The notes under the pieces: generated by a model
Databases searched by the model: none
Told to the model about the DNA's origin: nothing
Seen by the model: only the letters and a program-made list of their open reading frames with translations
Part shown: piece after piece, positions 17,167 to 25,571 of the stretch
Numbering within the stretch: the stretch's first letter is position 1
Layout of the letters: each line of letters begins with the position of its first letter
Made by a program: the position numbers and the translations under genes
Assembly: GCF_900110765.1 (NCBI RefSeq)
Contig: NZ_FOEO01000001.1
Location: 124,001 to 188,000 of the forward strand
From: Pseudomonas sp. NFACC02
GTDB taxonomy: Bacteria; Pseudomonadota; Gammaproteobacteria; Pseudomonadales; Pseudomonadaceae
Direction: 5' to 3'
DNA: 64,000 bases

Positions 17167-18333
17167 TCAGGAACCCGGCTCGTCCCGCTCATCCACCAGC
17201 CCCCAATCCTTCATGTCCACCTGAGCGGCAGGCTGGGGCGCCGGGGGCGGCGTCGTGATGTGGGTGGCGTCACTTTCACTGTGCAGCTTCAACCGCAAGC
17301 GCACGTTGTTCGCCGAGTCGGCATTCTTCAGCGCTTCTTCCTCCGAAATCGCCCCCTCGACTGCCAGGTCGTACAGCGCGTTATCGAAGGTCTGCATGCC
17401 CAGATTCGTCGATTTTTCCATGATGCCCTTGAGCTCGGTCAGCTCGTTGCGGTGGATCAAGTCACGAATGGTCGGCGTTCCCAGCATCACTTCCACGGCC
17501 GCCCGGCGTTTGCCGTCCCTGGTCTTGACCAGACGCTGCGACACGAATGCCTTGAGGTTGTTACCCAAGTCGTGAAGCAACTGCGGACGGCGTTCTTCGG
17601 GAAAGAAATTGATGATACGGTCCAGTGCCTGATTGGCGTTGTTCGCATGCAGCGTCGAGATCGCCAGGTGGCCGGTGTCGGCGAACGCCAGTGCGTGCTC
17701 CATGGTCTCGCGATCGCGGATCTCACCAATCAGGATGACGTCCGGTGCCTGACGCAGGGTGTTCTTCAAGGCCGCGTGAAAACTACGCGTGTCCACGCCC
17801 ACTTCACGCTGGTTGATGATCGACTTTTTGTGTTTGTGAATGAACTCTACCGGGTCTTCGATGGTGATGATGTGCCCGCTGGCATGTCGGTTACGGTGGT
17901 CGATCAACGCGGCCAGGGACGTTGATTTCCCGGACCCCGTAGCGCCGACGAACAGCACCAGCCCATGCTTTTCCATGACCACATCGAGCAGGATCGGTGG
18001 CAGGTGCAAATCTTCGAATTTCGGGATGTCGAGTTTGATGTTACGCGCAACAATGGACACTTCGTTGCGCTGCTTGAAGATGTTGATCCGGAAACGGCCG
18101 ACGCCCGACAGGGAAATGGCCAGATTCATCTCAAGCTCACGTTCGAAGTCCAGACGCTGCTCAGCGTCCATGATGCCATTGGCAATCAGCGCCACATCAC
18201 CGGGCTTCAGCGCTTCGGTGCCCAACGGTTTGAGCACCCCGTTAAACTTGGCGCACGGCGGCGCTCCCGTGGAGAGGTAGAGATCCGATCCGTCCTGGGT
18301 GGCAAGAACCTTCAACAACGCCGGGAAATCCAT
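17167..18333 (-). CDS. pilU: PilT/PilU-type retraction ATPase
   Basis: This 388-residue hexameric secretion-type ATPase is of the type IV pilus retraction group, closest to PilU. It has an N-terminal PAS-like half (MDFPALLKVLATQDGSDLYLS), Walker A GATGSGKST, an Asp box (HIITIEDPVEFIHKHKK), Walker B (APDVILIGEIRDRETMEHAL) and a His box (GHLAISTLHANNANQALDRI). The C-terminus carries the PilU-like ANNVRLRLKLHSESDATHIT rather than the PilT ending. PilU works with PilT to depolymerise pili. No pilT or other pilus gene is in the window, so it stands alone here. A divergent parvulin gene begins 186 bp upstream. Confidence 0.9.
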   Translation of the reverse strand: MDFPALLKVLATQDGSDLYLSTGAPPCAKFNGVLKPLGTEALKPGDVALIANGIMDAEQRLDFERELEMNLAISLSGVGRFRINIFKQRNEVSIVARNIKLDIPKFEDLHLPPILLDVVMEKHGLVLFVGATGSGKSTSLAALIDHRNRHASGHIITIEDPVEFIHKHKKSIINQREVGVDTRSFHAALKNTLRQAPDVILIGEIRDRETMEHALAFADTGHLAISTLHANNANQALDRIINFFPEERRPQLLHDLGNNLKAFVSQRLVKTRDGKRRAAVEVMLGTPTIRDLIHRNELTELKGIMEKSTNLGMQTFDNALYDLAVEGAISEEEALKNADSANNVRLRLKLHSESDATHITTPPPAPQPAAQVDMKDWGLVDERDEPGS

Positions 18334-18519
18334 AAGTCACACCGCACATAAAGGTTTGTAAGAAGACAGCAGACCAGCACTGTTTAAGTGCGACCCTCGA
18401 CCCGCACCAACGTTCGCCGAAGGTTAGCGTACGCTTGTCCGGCCAGGGTGAAGGAAACTACCTGAAATCGTGCCGTAAAGGCATAATGCGCGGCTTTTTT
18501 ATCGAGGCGATTTTTCATC

Positions 18520-18795
18520 ATGAAAGCTCAAGCCCGCCATATTCTGGTCAAGACGGCTGAAGAAGCCGAGCAGCTCAAGCAGCGAATCGCCAAGGGCGAA
18601 GCCTTCGATGTGCTGGCGAAGAAGTACTCCACCTGCCCGTCCGGCAAGCGCGGTGGGGATCTGGGTGAAGTTCGCCCCGGCCAGATGGTCGGAGCGATCG
18701 ATCAGGTCATTTTCAAAAAGCCCCTGCGTACCGTGCACGGGCCGGTGAAGAGCAAGTTCGGTTATCACCTGGTGCAGGTGTTTTACCGGGATTGA
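18520..18795 (+). CDS. Peptidyl-prolyl isomerase, parvulin type (second copy)
   Basis: This 91-residue single-domain cytoplasmic parvulin contains MKAQARHILVKTAEEAEQL, then AFDVLAKKYSTCPSGK, then GGDLGEVRPGQMVGAIDQVI and GPVKSKFGYHLVQVFYRD. It shares the family pattern with the 6897 gene, but many residues differ, so it is a paralogue and not a recent duplicate. It is probably monocistronic: a REP element follows at once. The ribosome-binding site is a modest GAGGCG. Proline isomerase activity is expected; clients are unknown. Confidence 0.93.
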   Translation: MKAQARHILVKTAEEAEQLKQRIAKGEAFDVLAKKYSTCPSGKRGGDLGEVRPGQMVGAIDQVIFKKPLRTVHGPVKSKFGYHLVQVFYRD

Positions 18796-18808
18796 GTGGA
18801 AAACCACC

Positions 18809-18897
18809 CTGTAGGCGCGCGCTTGCCCGCGATTGCGTTCGGCCTGACCACGCAAGGGGGTATGACACACCGCAATCGCGGGCAAGCGCGGCGACAG
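18809..18897. repeat. REP pair (BIME)
   Basis: Inverted copies CGCGCTTGCCCGCGATTGCG and CGCAATCGCGGGCAAGCGCG lie between the convergent parvulin and kinase genes. A sister element with the same heads is at 21959-22048. This position often serves as a transcription or mRNA 3' boundary. Confidence 0.8.
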
Positions 18898-18914
18898 GAT
18901 TTTGCGTCAGGCAT

Positions 18915-19856
18915 TCAAACCGGCATCACACTGCGCGGAATCACCGCGCCCGGGTGCTGAATCACCAGGCTCGCCAGACGGTGGCCGGCTTCGGCCGCTT
19001 CCTGCGGGCTGCCTCCACGCAGACGCCGGGCCAGGTACCCCGCACTGAAGGAATCGCCAGCGGCCGTGGTGTCGATGACGTTATGCACCGGATGCGCAGC
19101 CACCTCGTAACGACGATTGTCCGCACGCACCAGACAGCTTTGCGCCCCCCGCTTGATGACCACTTCACTGACCCCCATGTCGCGGTAAGCGCTCATGATC
19201 GCCTCACTGTCGGCGTAATCGAACAACGCCAGTTCGTCATCCTCGGTCAGTAGCGCAAGGTCGACTTCGCGCAAGACCGCGCGATACGCCTGTCGCGCCT
19301 GATCGACGCTGCGCCACAGGCGCGGCCGGTAGTTGTTGTCGAAGACCACGCGAGCACCGCGATCCCGGGCGTCGCCCAGCGTCGACAACAACCGGGCACG
19401 GCCGACTTCGCCCAGCACGGCCAGTGTGATACCGCTGAAATACAGCACGTCGTATTCCGGCAACGCTGCCAGGATCGGATCGGCAGCCGGCGTGGTGAAA
19501 CACTCACGCACGGCCGCTTCGTTACGCCAGTAAAGAAAGCGGCGCTCGCCGTTGGCATCGGTCTGGATGCAATACAGACCTGGCAAACGCCCCGGCAACC
19601 GCTGCACCCGACTCAGACCGATGCCCTCGTCAGCCCAGCTCGCGCACATGGCGTCACTGAAACTGTCGTCGCCCAGCGCGGTGACGTAATCCACCTGCGC
19701 TGCCGAGCCCAACAGGCGTGAGAGATACACGGCCGTGTTCAGGGTGTCGCCGCCAAAACTCTGCTTGAGCGTGCCGCTGACATGCTGCTGCAGTTCGATC
19801 ATGCATTCGCCGATCAGCGCCACGCGCGGATGACGGTGGCTGAGAAGTTCACTCAT
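18915..19856 (-). CDS. kdgK: PfkB-family sugar kinase (2-keto-3-deoxygluconate kinase-like)
   Basis: This 313-residue ribokinase-fold carbohydrate kinase has a substrate-binding N-terminus (ALIGECMIELQQ ... SFGGDTLNTAVYLSRLLG, typical of KdgK), the middle NNYRPRLW motif, and the C-terminal PfkB signature DTTAAGDSFSAGYLA with catalytic Asp. KdgK phosphorylates 2-keto-3-deoxygluconate to KDPG, which enters the Entner-Doudoroff pathway. It is last in a minus-strand cluster, 12 bp after the PLP deaminase gene. This suggests that the deaminase product is the keto-deoxy sugar acid phosphorylated here. PfkB subfamily assignment by eye is good, but the substrate remains an inference. Confidence 0.85.
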   Translation of the reverse strand: MSELLSHRHPRVALIGECMIELQQHVSGTLKQSFGGDTLNTAVYLSRLLGSAAQVDYVTALGDDSFSDAMCASWADEGIGLSRVQRLPGRLPGLYCIQTDANGERRFLYWRNEAAVRECFTTPAADPILAALPEYDVLYFSGITLAVLGEVGRARLLSTLGDARDRGARVVFDNNYRPRLWRSVDQARQAYRAVLREVDLALLTEDDELALFDYADSEAIMSAYRDMGVSEVVIKRGAQSCLVRADNRRYEVAAHPVHNVIDTTAAGDSFSAGYLARRLRGGSPQEAAEAGHRLASLVIQHPGAVIPRSVMPV

Positions 19857-19868
19857 CGCAGGCTCCCG

Positions 19869-21074
19869 TCAGAAACAGGTGTCGAAGGTTTCGATAACGC
19901 TCAGGTCATCGCCGACCAGGCACCCCATACGCCACTTGTCGAACGTCAGGCACGGGTGTGAGGTGCCGAAGGAAATGATGTCGCCCACCTTCAACTCACA
20001 GCCCGGCGCGACCGTCATGAACGCATGCTGGTCCATGACGGCAGTCACCTTACAGGCGCTCACGTCGTCGCCTTCGGCAGGTACCACACCGGCTTTGTAA
20101 CGCTTGATCGGGTTAGGCATGCCGGCGTCGAACGCCACATCACGCTTGCCCATCGCGATCACGGCAAATCCCGGCTCCGGCATCGACTGCACGTGAGCCC
20201 ACACTTCAAGGGCCGGCTGCAGCCCTTCGTTCAGGTCATGACGACGGTCCAGCACACAGCATTGCGCTTCTTTGTAGATACCGTGGTCGTGCACCACATA
20301 GCTGCCTGGGCGCAGGACGCCGAGAAAACGGTCGCGTACCTGTTGCTTGTCGAATTCCTCGGCGATGAGGTCGTACCAGGCCGAACCCGACGCAGTCACG
20401 ATCGGACGGTCCAGTGCAAACGCGCCTTTGTCTTGCAGGGTCACGGCCAGACGCACCAGCGACGCCGCGAACTGGCGAATACCACTGACCGCCTGGTCGC
20501 CGTGAATCACGCCTTCATAGCCCTCGATGCCGGTCAGCTTCAACGCCGGTTGTGCGGCGATAGCGTCGGCGAGGGCCATGACTTCTTCCTCGCTGCGGCA
20601 GCCGCAACGGCCGCCGACCACGCCGTATTCGATCATGACGTTCAGGTGCTGGCCCTTCTGCGCGAAGAACTCGCCCAGCGCCTTGACGTTGTCCGGGTGG
20701 TCGACCATGCAATGGAAGTCGAACATCGAATCCGTGAGCATGTCGGCGATGATCGCCATGTTCGGCGCGCCGACCAGCTGGTTGGCCATCAGCACGCGGC
20801 GAACGCCATGCGCGTATGCGGCGCGGGTCTGCACGGCGGTCGCCAGGGTCATGCCCCAGGCGCCGTGCTGCAACTGACGGTGAAACAACGCCGGCACCAT
20901 GCTGGTTTTGCCATGGGGTGCGAGTTCCGCGCCGCTGTCGCTGACGAATTTCTGCATCCAGCGCAGGTTGTGTTCCAACGCCTTGTCGTGGATGACCAGC
21001 GCGGGCAGGCTCACATCCCGTACAAGCTGGTCGCCCGGGTTGGCGGCGCCCTTATCCAGTGCGGCAATCGTCAT
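19869..21074 (-). CDS. PLP-dependent amino acid deaminase (D-serine/D-threonine lyase-like)
   Basis: This 401-residue fold-type III PLP enzyme has an alanine-racemase-like N-terminal barrel and a D-serine-dehydratase-like C-terminal domain. The PLP lysine is K56 in APHGKTSM, the PHxKT motif of D-threonine aldolase and D-serine dehydratase relatives. The C-terminal metal-site region FGTSHPCLTFDKW is present. Such proteins are annotated in pseudomonads as amino acid deaminases. Neighbours are RidA (clears reactive enamine/imine intermediates from PLP lyases), an IclR regulator, an ABC transporter and a KDG kinase. Together they suggest beta-elimination of a hydroxy-amino acid or a 2-amino sugar acid such as D-glucosaminate, giving a 2-keto-3-deoxy acid plus ammonia. 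The substrate is not proven. Confidence 0.85.
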   Translation of the reverse strand: MTIAALDKGAANPGDQLVRDVSLPALVIHDKALEHNLRWMQKFVSDSGAELAPHGKTSMVPALFHRQLQHGAWGMTLATAVQTRAAYAHGVRRVLMANQLVGAPNMAIIADMLTDSMFDFHCMVDHPDNVKALGEFFAQKGQHLNVMIEYGVVGGRCGCRSEEEVMALADAIAAQPALKLTGIEGYEGVIHGDQAVSGIRQFAASLVRLAVTLQDKGAFALDRPIVTASGSAWYDLIAEEFDKQQVRDRFLGVLRPGSYVVHDHGIYKEAQCCVLDRRHDLNEGLQPALEVWAHVQSMPEPGFAVIAMGKRDVAFDAGMPNPIKRYKAGVVPAEGDDVSACKVTAVMDQHAFMTVAPGCELKVGDIISFGTSHPCLTFDKWRMGCLVGDDLSVIETFDTCF

Positions 21075-21128
21075 GTCTGTTCTCCGGAATTCTTGTTCGT
21101 TAAGGATCGCCCATGGTCGGCGATCCCG

Positions 21129-21908
21129 TCAGTCGTTCACCCGACGGGCCAGGCTGTTGGCGCTGTTGATCAGTACCCGTCGGTAATCGTCGTAGTGTGC
21201 GGTCGCATCGGCGCGAGGGGCGACGATGCACAGGGTCGCAATGCAGATGCCCTGTTTGTCCTTCACAGGTGCGGCGAAGCAGTGGGTGAAGGTGTCGGCA
21301 ATGCTGTTGAAGGAGAAAAAGCCTTCGTCGTGTGCCTTTCGGATTTCGGCCAGGAAGGTCTCCAGCGGCAGTCGCTGACCGTCCGGAAGGATGTAATCCT
21401 CAGGGTCGATCAGGTCGATGATTTCCTGATCACTCAGGTGCCCGAGCAGCAGACGTCCCGAAGCGGTCCATGGAATCGGCGCGTCTTCACCGATGTCGGA
21501 GGAGATCCGGAAATGCCGGGCGCCCTCTTTCATCAAGGCCACGGTGTATTTGCGGCCGTTAAGCAGGCACATCTGCGCGGTTTCCCGGGTCTGGTCGACG
21601 ATTTCACACAGACTGACTTCAGCCTCGCGCGTGAAATCGAAATGCCGCAGATGCGCCTGGCCGAGGAAATACAGTTGACGCCCCAGGTACACATGGCCGT
21701 CCTTGCCCACGGTTTCGAGGATGCGACGCTCCAGCAGGGAGCTGACCAATTCATACACCGTCGACTTCGGACTGCCGATGCCGCTGGCAATTTCATTGGG
21801 GCGCAGCGGCGTGCCTTTTTCCTTGAGGAAATCCAGAATATCGAACGCCCGGTCCAGACCACGGGCCCGGCGTTTGATGGTGTCTTCGGTCATGACGGTG
21901 CTTTCCAT
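21129..21908 (-). CDS. IclR-family transcriptional regulator
   Basis: This 259-residue regulator has an N-terminal winged helix-turn-helix (RAFDILDFLKEKGTPLRPNE, then IASGIGSPKSTVYELVSSLLERR) and a C-terminal IclR effector-binding domain (~90-250, ending FAAPVKDKQGICIATLCIVAP). The start at 21908 has an AGGAAC site; the ATG at 21893 is a reasonable alternative. It lies between the ridA end, separated by a REP pair, and the deaminase gene on the same strand. It is the only regulator in the cluster, so it probably controls the transporter and catabolic genes. The palindrome at 25556-25571 before the binding-protein gene is the best operator candidate. Confidence 0.9.
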   Translation of the reverse strand: MESTVMTEDTIKRRARGLDRAFDILDFLKEKGTPLRPNEIASGIGSPKSTVYELVSSLLERRILETVGKDGHVYLGRQLYFLGQAHLRHFDFTREAEVSLCEIVDQTRETAQMCLLNGRKYTVALMKEGARHFRISSDIGEDAPIPWTASGRLLLGHLSDQEIIDLIDPEDYILPDGQRLPLETFLAEIRKAHDEGFFSFNSIADTFTHCFAAPVKDKQGICIATLCIVAPRADATAHYDDYRRVLINSANSLARRVND

Positions 21909-21958
21909 TGGGGCGGTTGTTCCTGAAATAGGCACGCAGTTTACAAGCACGACACAGA

Positions 21959-22048
21959 CTGTAGGAGCGCGCTTGCCCGCGATTGCGGTGTGCCTGCGAA
22001 AAATGATCGCCTGACGCACCGTAATCGCGGGCAAGCGCGCGCCTACAG
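21959..22048. repeat. REP pair (BIME)
   Basis: The outer ends CTGTAGGAGCGCGCTTGCCC and GGGCAAGCGCGCGCCTACAG flank the inverted GCGATTGCGGTG and CACCGTAATCGC cores. It lies between ridA and iclR within a same-strand gene series, so it may stabilise the upstream transporter-ridA mRNA. Confidence 0.8.
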
Positions 22049-22068
22049 GACTGCGCGCCTGACTTTAC

Positions 22069-22458
22069 TTACGCCTTTTTCTTGTAAGCAATGCAGTCGA
22101 TCTCAACCTTGCAGTCGACCATCATGTTCGCTTGGACACAGGCGCGAGCCGGGGCGTGTTCTGGCTTGAAGTACTCGCCAAAAACCTTGTTGAAGCTCCA
22201 GAAATCCCGAGGGTCCTCCAGCCACACACCGACACGCACCACATCTTCCAGGCCATAACCGGCCTCAGTCAGAATCGCGACCAGGTTCTGCATCGTTTTG
22301 TGGGTCTGCTCAACGATGCCGCCGTTGATGATCTCGCCATTTTCCGCCGGCACCTGACCGGAAACGTGCAACCAACCGTCAGCTTCTACCGCGCGGGCGA
22401 ATGGGCGTGGCTGGCCGCCACCTGCGGTGCTGCCTGCGCCGTAACGAGTAATGCTCAT
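22069..22458 (-). CDS. ridA: RidA-family enamine/imine deaminase
   Basis: This 129-residue RidA/YjgF protein hydrolyses 2-aminoacrylate-type enamine/imine intermediates released by PLP lyases. Family features seen are the early YGAG with PFARAVEADGWLHVSGQ, GGIVEQTHKTMQNLVAILTE, the arginine-containing signature APARACVQANMMVDCKVEID, and the C-terminal IAYKKK. It lies directly after the ATPase gene of the ABC transporter (24 bp) and is co-oriented with the PLP deaminase, a functional match. Some RidA subfamilies act on pathway-specific imines, which is plausible here. Confidence 0.93.
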   Translation of the reverse strand: MSITRYGAGSTAGGGQPRPFARAVEADGWLHVSGQVPAENGEIINGGIVEQTHKTMQNLVAILTEAGYGLEDVVRVGVWLEDPRDFWSFNKVFGEYFKPEHAPARACVQANMMVDCKVEIDCIAYKKKA

Positions 22459-22482
22459 GAAAAATCTCCTTTGATTGAGCGT

Positions 22483-23274
22483 TTAAAAACGGATGTTCTT
22501 GAGGAATTCGCTCAAGCGCGCCGATTTCGGCTGCTCGAATAATGTCTTGGGAGGGCCCTGCTCTTCGATACGGCCCTGATTCATGAAGACAATCTGATCG
22601 GACACTTCGTAGGCAAAGCGCATTTCATGGGTGACCAGCAACATGGTCATGCCCTCTTCCGCCAGGCCTTTGATGACGCTGAGCACCTCGCCCACCAGCT
22701 CCGGGTCGAGGGCCGAAGTGACCTCGTCGAACAGCATGAGGCTGGGGTTCATCGCAATGGCGCGGGCAATGGCCACACGCTGTTGCTGCCCACCGGACAA
22801 CTGACCAGGGTAGTGATTACGCCGCTCCAGCAGCCCGACCCGCTCCAGCCATTTTTCAGCGAGCGCGACGGCCTGATCCTTCGGCAGCTTCTTGACCTTG
22901 AGCAAACCCAGGGTCACGTTCTGCAACGCGGTCAGGTGCGGAAACAGGTTGAACTGCTGAAACGCCATACCAGTCATGGCGCGGTGCTGCGCGATGATTT
23001 TTTCAGGATGCCGTACTCGCTTGCCGTTGACGTCGCTGTAACCAATGTCCTGCCCTTCGAGGCGGATGTGCCCGCCCTGAAACTCTTCCAGCAGGTTAAC
23101 GCAACGCAGGAGCGTGGTTTTGCCTGAGCCACTGGAACCGATCAGGGTCACCACATTGCCCTTGTTCATCTTCAAGTCCACACCCTTGAGGACTTCGACG
23201 GGGCCGTAGGATTTGTGCAGCCCTTCGATGCTCAGTAACGCCGGTGCGGCGGTCGCGGTTTGAATCTGTGTCAT
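22483..23274 (-). CDS. Polar amino acid-type ABC transporter ATPase
   Basis: This 263-residue ATP-binding cassette of the GlnQ/HisP class has Walker [10 protein letters not shown], a Q-loop region in [20 protein letters not shown], signature [14 protein letters not shown], Walker [17 protein letters not shown], and H-loop [11 protein letters not shown]. GlnQ-type proteins usually carry DEPTSALD; here the Walker B reads DEVTSALD. Its start overlaps the preceding permease stop by 4 bp (ATGA), so it is translationally coupled. It energises the two permeases upstream. Confidence 0.95.
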   Translation of the reverse strand: MTQIQTATAAPALLSIEGLHKSYGPVEVLKGVDLKMNKGNVVTLIGSSGSGKTTLLRCVNLLEEFQGGHIRLEGQDIGYSDVNGKRVRHPEKIIAQHRAMTGMAFQQFNLFPHLTALQNVTLGLLKVKKLPKDQAVALAEKWLERVGLLERRNHYPGQLSGGQQQRVAIARAIAMNPSLMLFDEVTSALDPELVGEVLSVIKGLAEEGMTMLLVTHEMRFAYEVSDQIVFMNQGRIEEQGPPKTLFEQPKSARLSEFLKNIRF

Positions 23275-23933
23275 GGCAAAGCCACCCGTTTTTCGATTTG
23301 TCGCCCAAGAAGCTCGATGGCGTAGTTAATGACGAAGAAGAGAAATCCCGCGAACAGGTAAAACTGCAGGGTCATGAAATTGCGCGCGATCACCTGTTGC
23401 GTGCTGAGCAACAGTTCGGCGACGCCGATCACCGACAGCAAGGTCGACGCTTTGACGATCTCGGTAGACGAGTTGACCCACGTCGGCAGGATCTGCCGCA
23501 GCGCTTGCGGCAGCAGCACGTAGCTGAGCGACTGGCTGAACGTCAGACCGATGGCTTTGCCGGCCTCCAGTTGTCCGCGCGGGATGGCCTGCAAGGCACC
23601 GCGAACGATTTCCGCAACGTGCGAACCGCAGAACAGCGTCAAGCCCAACGCACCGGCCTGAAACGCACTGATCTGCCAGCCCAGCGCCGGCGCCATATAA
23701 AAGCAGGCGAGCACCAGCACAAATACGGGCGTGCCACGGATCAGGTCGACGTAGCAACGAAACGGCAGGCGCGCCCAGAACTTGCCGTACGTCAGGATCA
23801 ATCCGGCAAACACACCCAGGATGGAGCCAAACAGGATCGCCAGGCCTGCGCACTGAACGCTGGTCAGGAAACCCGCCCACAGCGCTTCGCGGGCGATCCA
23901 CAGCTCATGTAACCAGGTCGGTTGTTCGTACAT
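23271..23933 (-). CDS. Amino acid ABC transporter permease (second)
   Basis: This 220-residue permease of the HisM/GlnP class has about five membrane segments. It carries the conserved cytoplasmic loop [20 protein letters not shown], then [20 protein letters not shown], the EAA-type contact with the ATPase. [19 protein letters not shown] is the typical RGTP motif of this family. It lies 12 bp after the other permease gene and overlaps the ATPase start. A heterodimer with the 23946 product is expected. Confidence 0.94.
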   Translation of the reverse strand: MYEQPTWLHELWIAREALWAGFLTSVQCAGLAILFGSILGVFAGLILTYGKFWARLPFRCYVDLIRGTPVFVLVLACFYMAPALGWQISAFQAGALGLTLFCGSHVAEIVRGALQAIPRGQLEAGKAIGLTFSQSLSYVLLPQALRQILPTWVNSSTEIVKASTLLSVIGVAELLLSTQQVIARNFMTLQFYLFAGFLFFVINYAIELLGRQIEKRVALP

Positions 23934-23945
23934 GTCTCGGGCCTC

Positions 23946-24608
23946 CTAGCGGCGAATCGCCAAGCGCTGTTCGAGGTAGCGCAAGAGCATGGCGATGAGG
24001 TAACAGGCCGCGACATACAACGCCGTGGTCACCAGCCAGGTTTCGATGACCCGGTAGCTTTCGACGTTGATCTTTCGCGCGTAATAGGTCAGCTCCGGAA
24101 CGGCGATCGCCGCCGCCAGAGAGGTGTCCTTGAACAGTGAGATGAAATTGTTGGAAAGCGCGGGCAGCACGTTGCGCAGCATCACCGGCACAATGATGTA
24201 GGCCCGAACCTGCCATTCGCCAAGGCCAATCGCCAGACCGGCCTCGCGCTGGCCTTTGTGAATGCTCAACAGCCCGGCGCGGAACACCTCGGTCAGATAC
24301 GCCCCCGCGTACAGCGACAGGGTGACAATGAACGAAGGAATTTTGTCCATGCGAATGCCCAGACTTGGCAAGGCGAAGTAGATGAGCAGGATCAACACCA
24401 GGATGGGTGTATTGCGGATCACGGTGACATACACCGACGACAGCACGCGCAACGCCCGGTAACGCGAAAGCATGGCAAACGCCGCCATCAGGCCGATCAC
24501 GCAGCCGATGGCGATCGAGATCAGCGCCAGCTCAAGCCCCAGACCCAGCCCTGCCAGCAGACTGGGGAAGTCCCGCCAGACGGCTGCAAAGTTCAACTGA
24601 TAATTCAT
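23946..24608 (-). CDS. Amino acid ABC transporter permease (first)
   Basis: This 220-residue HisQ/GlnP-type permease has hydrophobic segments LGLGLELALISIAIGCVIGL and IVTLSLYAGAYLTEVFRAGL, the motif VIRNTPILVLILLIYFALP (RNTP variant of RGTP), and the EAA loop IHKGQREAGLAIGLGEWQVR. It is the first permease after the binding-protein gene, from which a 71-bp gap with a stable hairpin (24628-24649) separates it. It partners with the next permease. Confidence 0.94.
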   Translation of the reverse strand: MNYQLNFAAVWRDFPSLLAGLGLGLELALISIAIGCVIGLMAAFAMLSRYRALRVLSSVYVTVIRNTPILVLILLIYFALPSLGIRMDKIPSFIVTLSLYAGAYLTEVFRAGLLSIHKGQREAGLAIGLGEWQVRAYIIVPVMLRNVLPALSNNFISLFKDTSLAAAIAVPELTYYARKINVESYRVIETWLVTTALYVAACYLIAMLLRYLEQRLAIRR

Positions 24609-24627
24609 GGTCAGCAGTACCTGGGAC

Positions 24628-24649
24628 GGGAAGGCACCACGGCCTTCCC
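24628..24649 (-). promoter_or_regulatory. Hairpin between binding-protein and permease genes
   Basis: A perfect 8-bp stem (GGGAAGGC 24628-24635 with GCCTTCCC 24642-24649) with a 6-nt loop and further GC pairs outside lies in the operon between the binding protein and the first permease. There is no T-run, so it is more likely an mRNA-stabilising or partial-attenuation element than a full terminator. Confidence 0.6.
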
Positions 24650-24679
24650 CGCCCCGTCAGTTCCGTAAAGTGGTGCGGA

Positions 24680-25528
24680 TTACTTGTATTCCATCGGGAA
24701 ACCGATCGCCGGGGTTGGCAGGTCGACGCCAAACCACTTCTTGAAGGATTCCGCGTACGTCGGGAATTCGACGCCCGTCATGGCTTCATGCAGCGCCGTG
24801 TTGACGAAGTTCAGCCAGTCCTGATCGCCACGTTTCACAGCGCATGCGTAGGTCTGCGGGCTCCAGGCGAACGCCGGCGAACGGTAACGGCCAGGGTTCT
24901 GCACCATCAGGTATTTGACCGAAGACTGGTCGGTGGCGGCGGCATCGGCACGGCCGGAGTTGATGGCCTGGTACATCAGATCGACGCTGTCGTACTGGTC
25001 CACCTTGGCTTTGGGCAATGCCTGGTGAACCAGTTCCTCTGCGTAAACGTTTTGCAGCACGGCCACGGTTACGCCATCGCCGGCGGCCTTGAGATCGTCG
25101 ATCTCCTGGTACTTGCTGTTGGCCGGCAGCAGCAAAGCCACGCCTTCGCGGTAGTACGGCAGGGTGAAAGCGACTTGCTGTGCACGGCTGGCGGTGACCG
25201 TGATGAACTGGCAGCTCATGTCGACCTTGTCCGTCAGCAGGTTCGGAATCCGTGCATCGGACGACTGCACCACAAACTCGACCTTCGTCGGATCGTTGAA
25301 CAGCCCTTTGGCAACAATGCGCGCGATGTCGATATCGAAACCCTGCAATTTGCCGTCGGCGCCCTGGAAGTGCCACGGAGCGTTGGTGCTGCCCGTGCCC
25401 ACCACCAGATGGCCGCGTTGCAACACGCTGTCGAGCTTGCTGTCAGCCGCTTGAGCCGTTGTAACCAGCGTCGCCGTAGCCGCCAGGACAAATGCGCAAG
25501 CTTTCAAAAAAGAAGGTCCGCGATGCAT
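24680..25528 (-). CDS. Periplasmic amino acid-type substrate-binding protein
   Basis: This 282-residue family 3 solute-binding protein (SBP_bac_3) has a signal peptide (FLKACAFVLAATATLVTTAQA, cleavage before ADSKLD). Family sequences include RGHLVVGTGSTNAPWHFQ, GKLQGFDIDIARIVAKGLF and QFITVTASRAQQVAFTLPYY. One residue pattern (APWHFQGADGKLQGFD) is near the usual PPF/GFD ligand loop but with W-H-F in place of P-F. It heads the operon binding protein - hairpin - permease - permease - ATPase - ridA. Context points to an amino acid or amino-sugar acid ligand. Confidence 0.93.
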   Translation of the reverse strand: MHRGPSFLKACAFVLAATATLVTTAQAADSKLDSVLQRGHLVVGTGSTNAPWHFQGADGKLQGFDIDIARIVAKGLFNDPTKVEFVVQSSDARIPNLLTDKVDMSCQFITVTASRAQQVAFTLPYYREGVALLLPANSKYQEIDDLKAAGDGVTVAVLQNVYAEELVHQALPKAKVDQYDSVDLMYQAINSGRADAAATDQSSVKYLMVQNPGRYRSPAFAWSPQTYACAVKRGDQDWLNFVNTALHEAMTGVEFPTYAESFKKWFGVDLPTPAIGFPMEYK

Positions 25529-25555
25529 GTGATGAACTCCGCAAGAAGGTGTTTA

Positions 25556-25571
25556 TTCCGCTATAGCGGAA
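25556..25571. promoter_or_regulatory. 16-bp palindrome, candidate IclR operator
   Basis: TTCCGCTA-TAGCGGAA is a perfect palindrome 28 bp upstream of the binding-protein start, with a third half-site AGCGGAATA 14 bp further upstream (near 25585). It is placed to control the transporter operon. Binding by the IclR protein of the cluster is inferred from proximity. Confidence 0.6.

Noticed and set aside
17170..17199. hrp-box-like GGAACC-N17-CCACCAG
   Set aside because: The spacer is one too long, the last consensus A is a G, and it lies in the pilU coding end with no gene in the right place.
20025..21926. 633-codon plus-strand reading frame
   Set aside because: It runs opposite the PLP deaminase and IclR genes, which have clear family motifs; high GC makes such antisense frames common.
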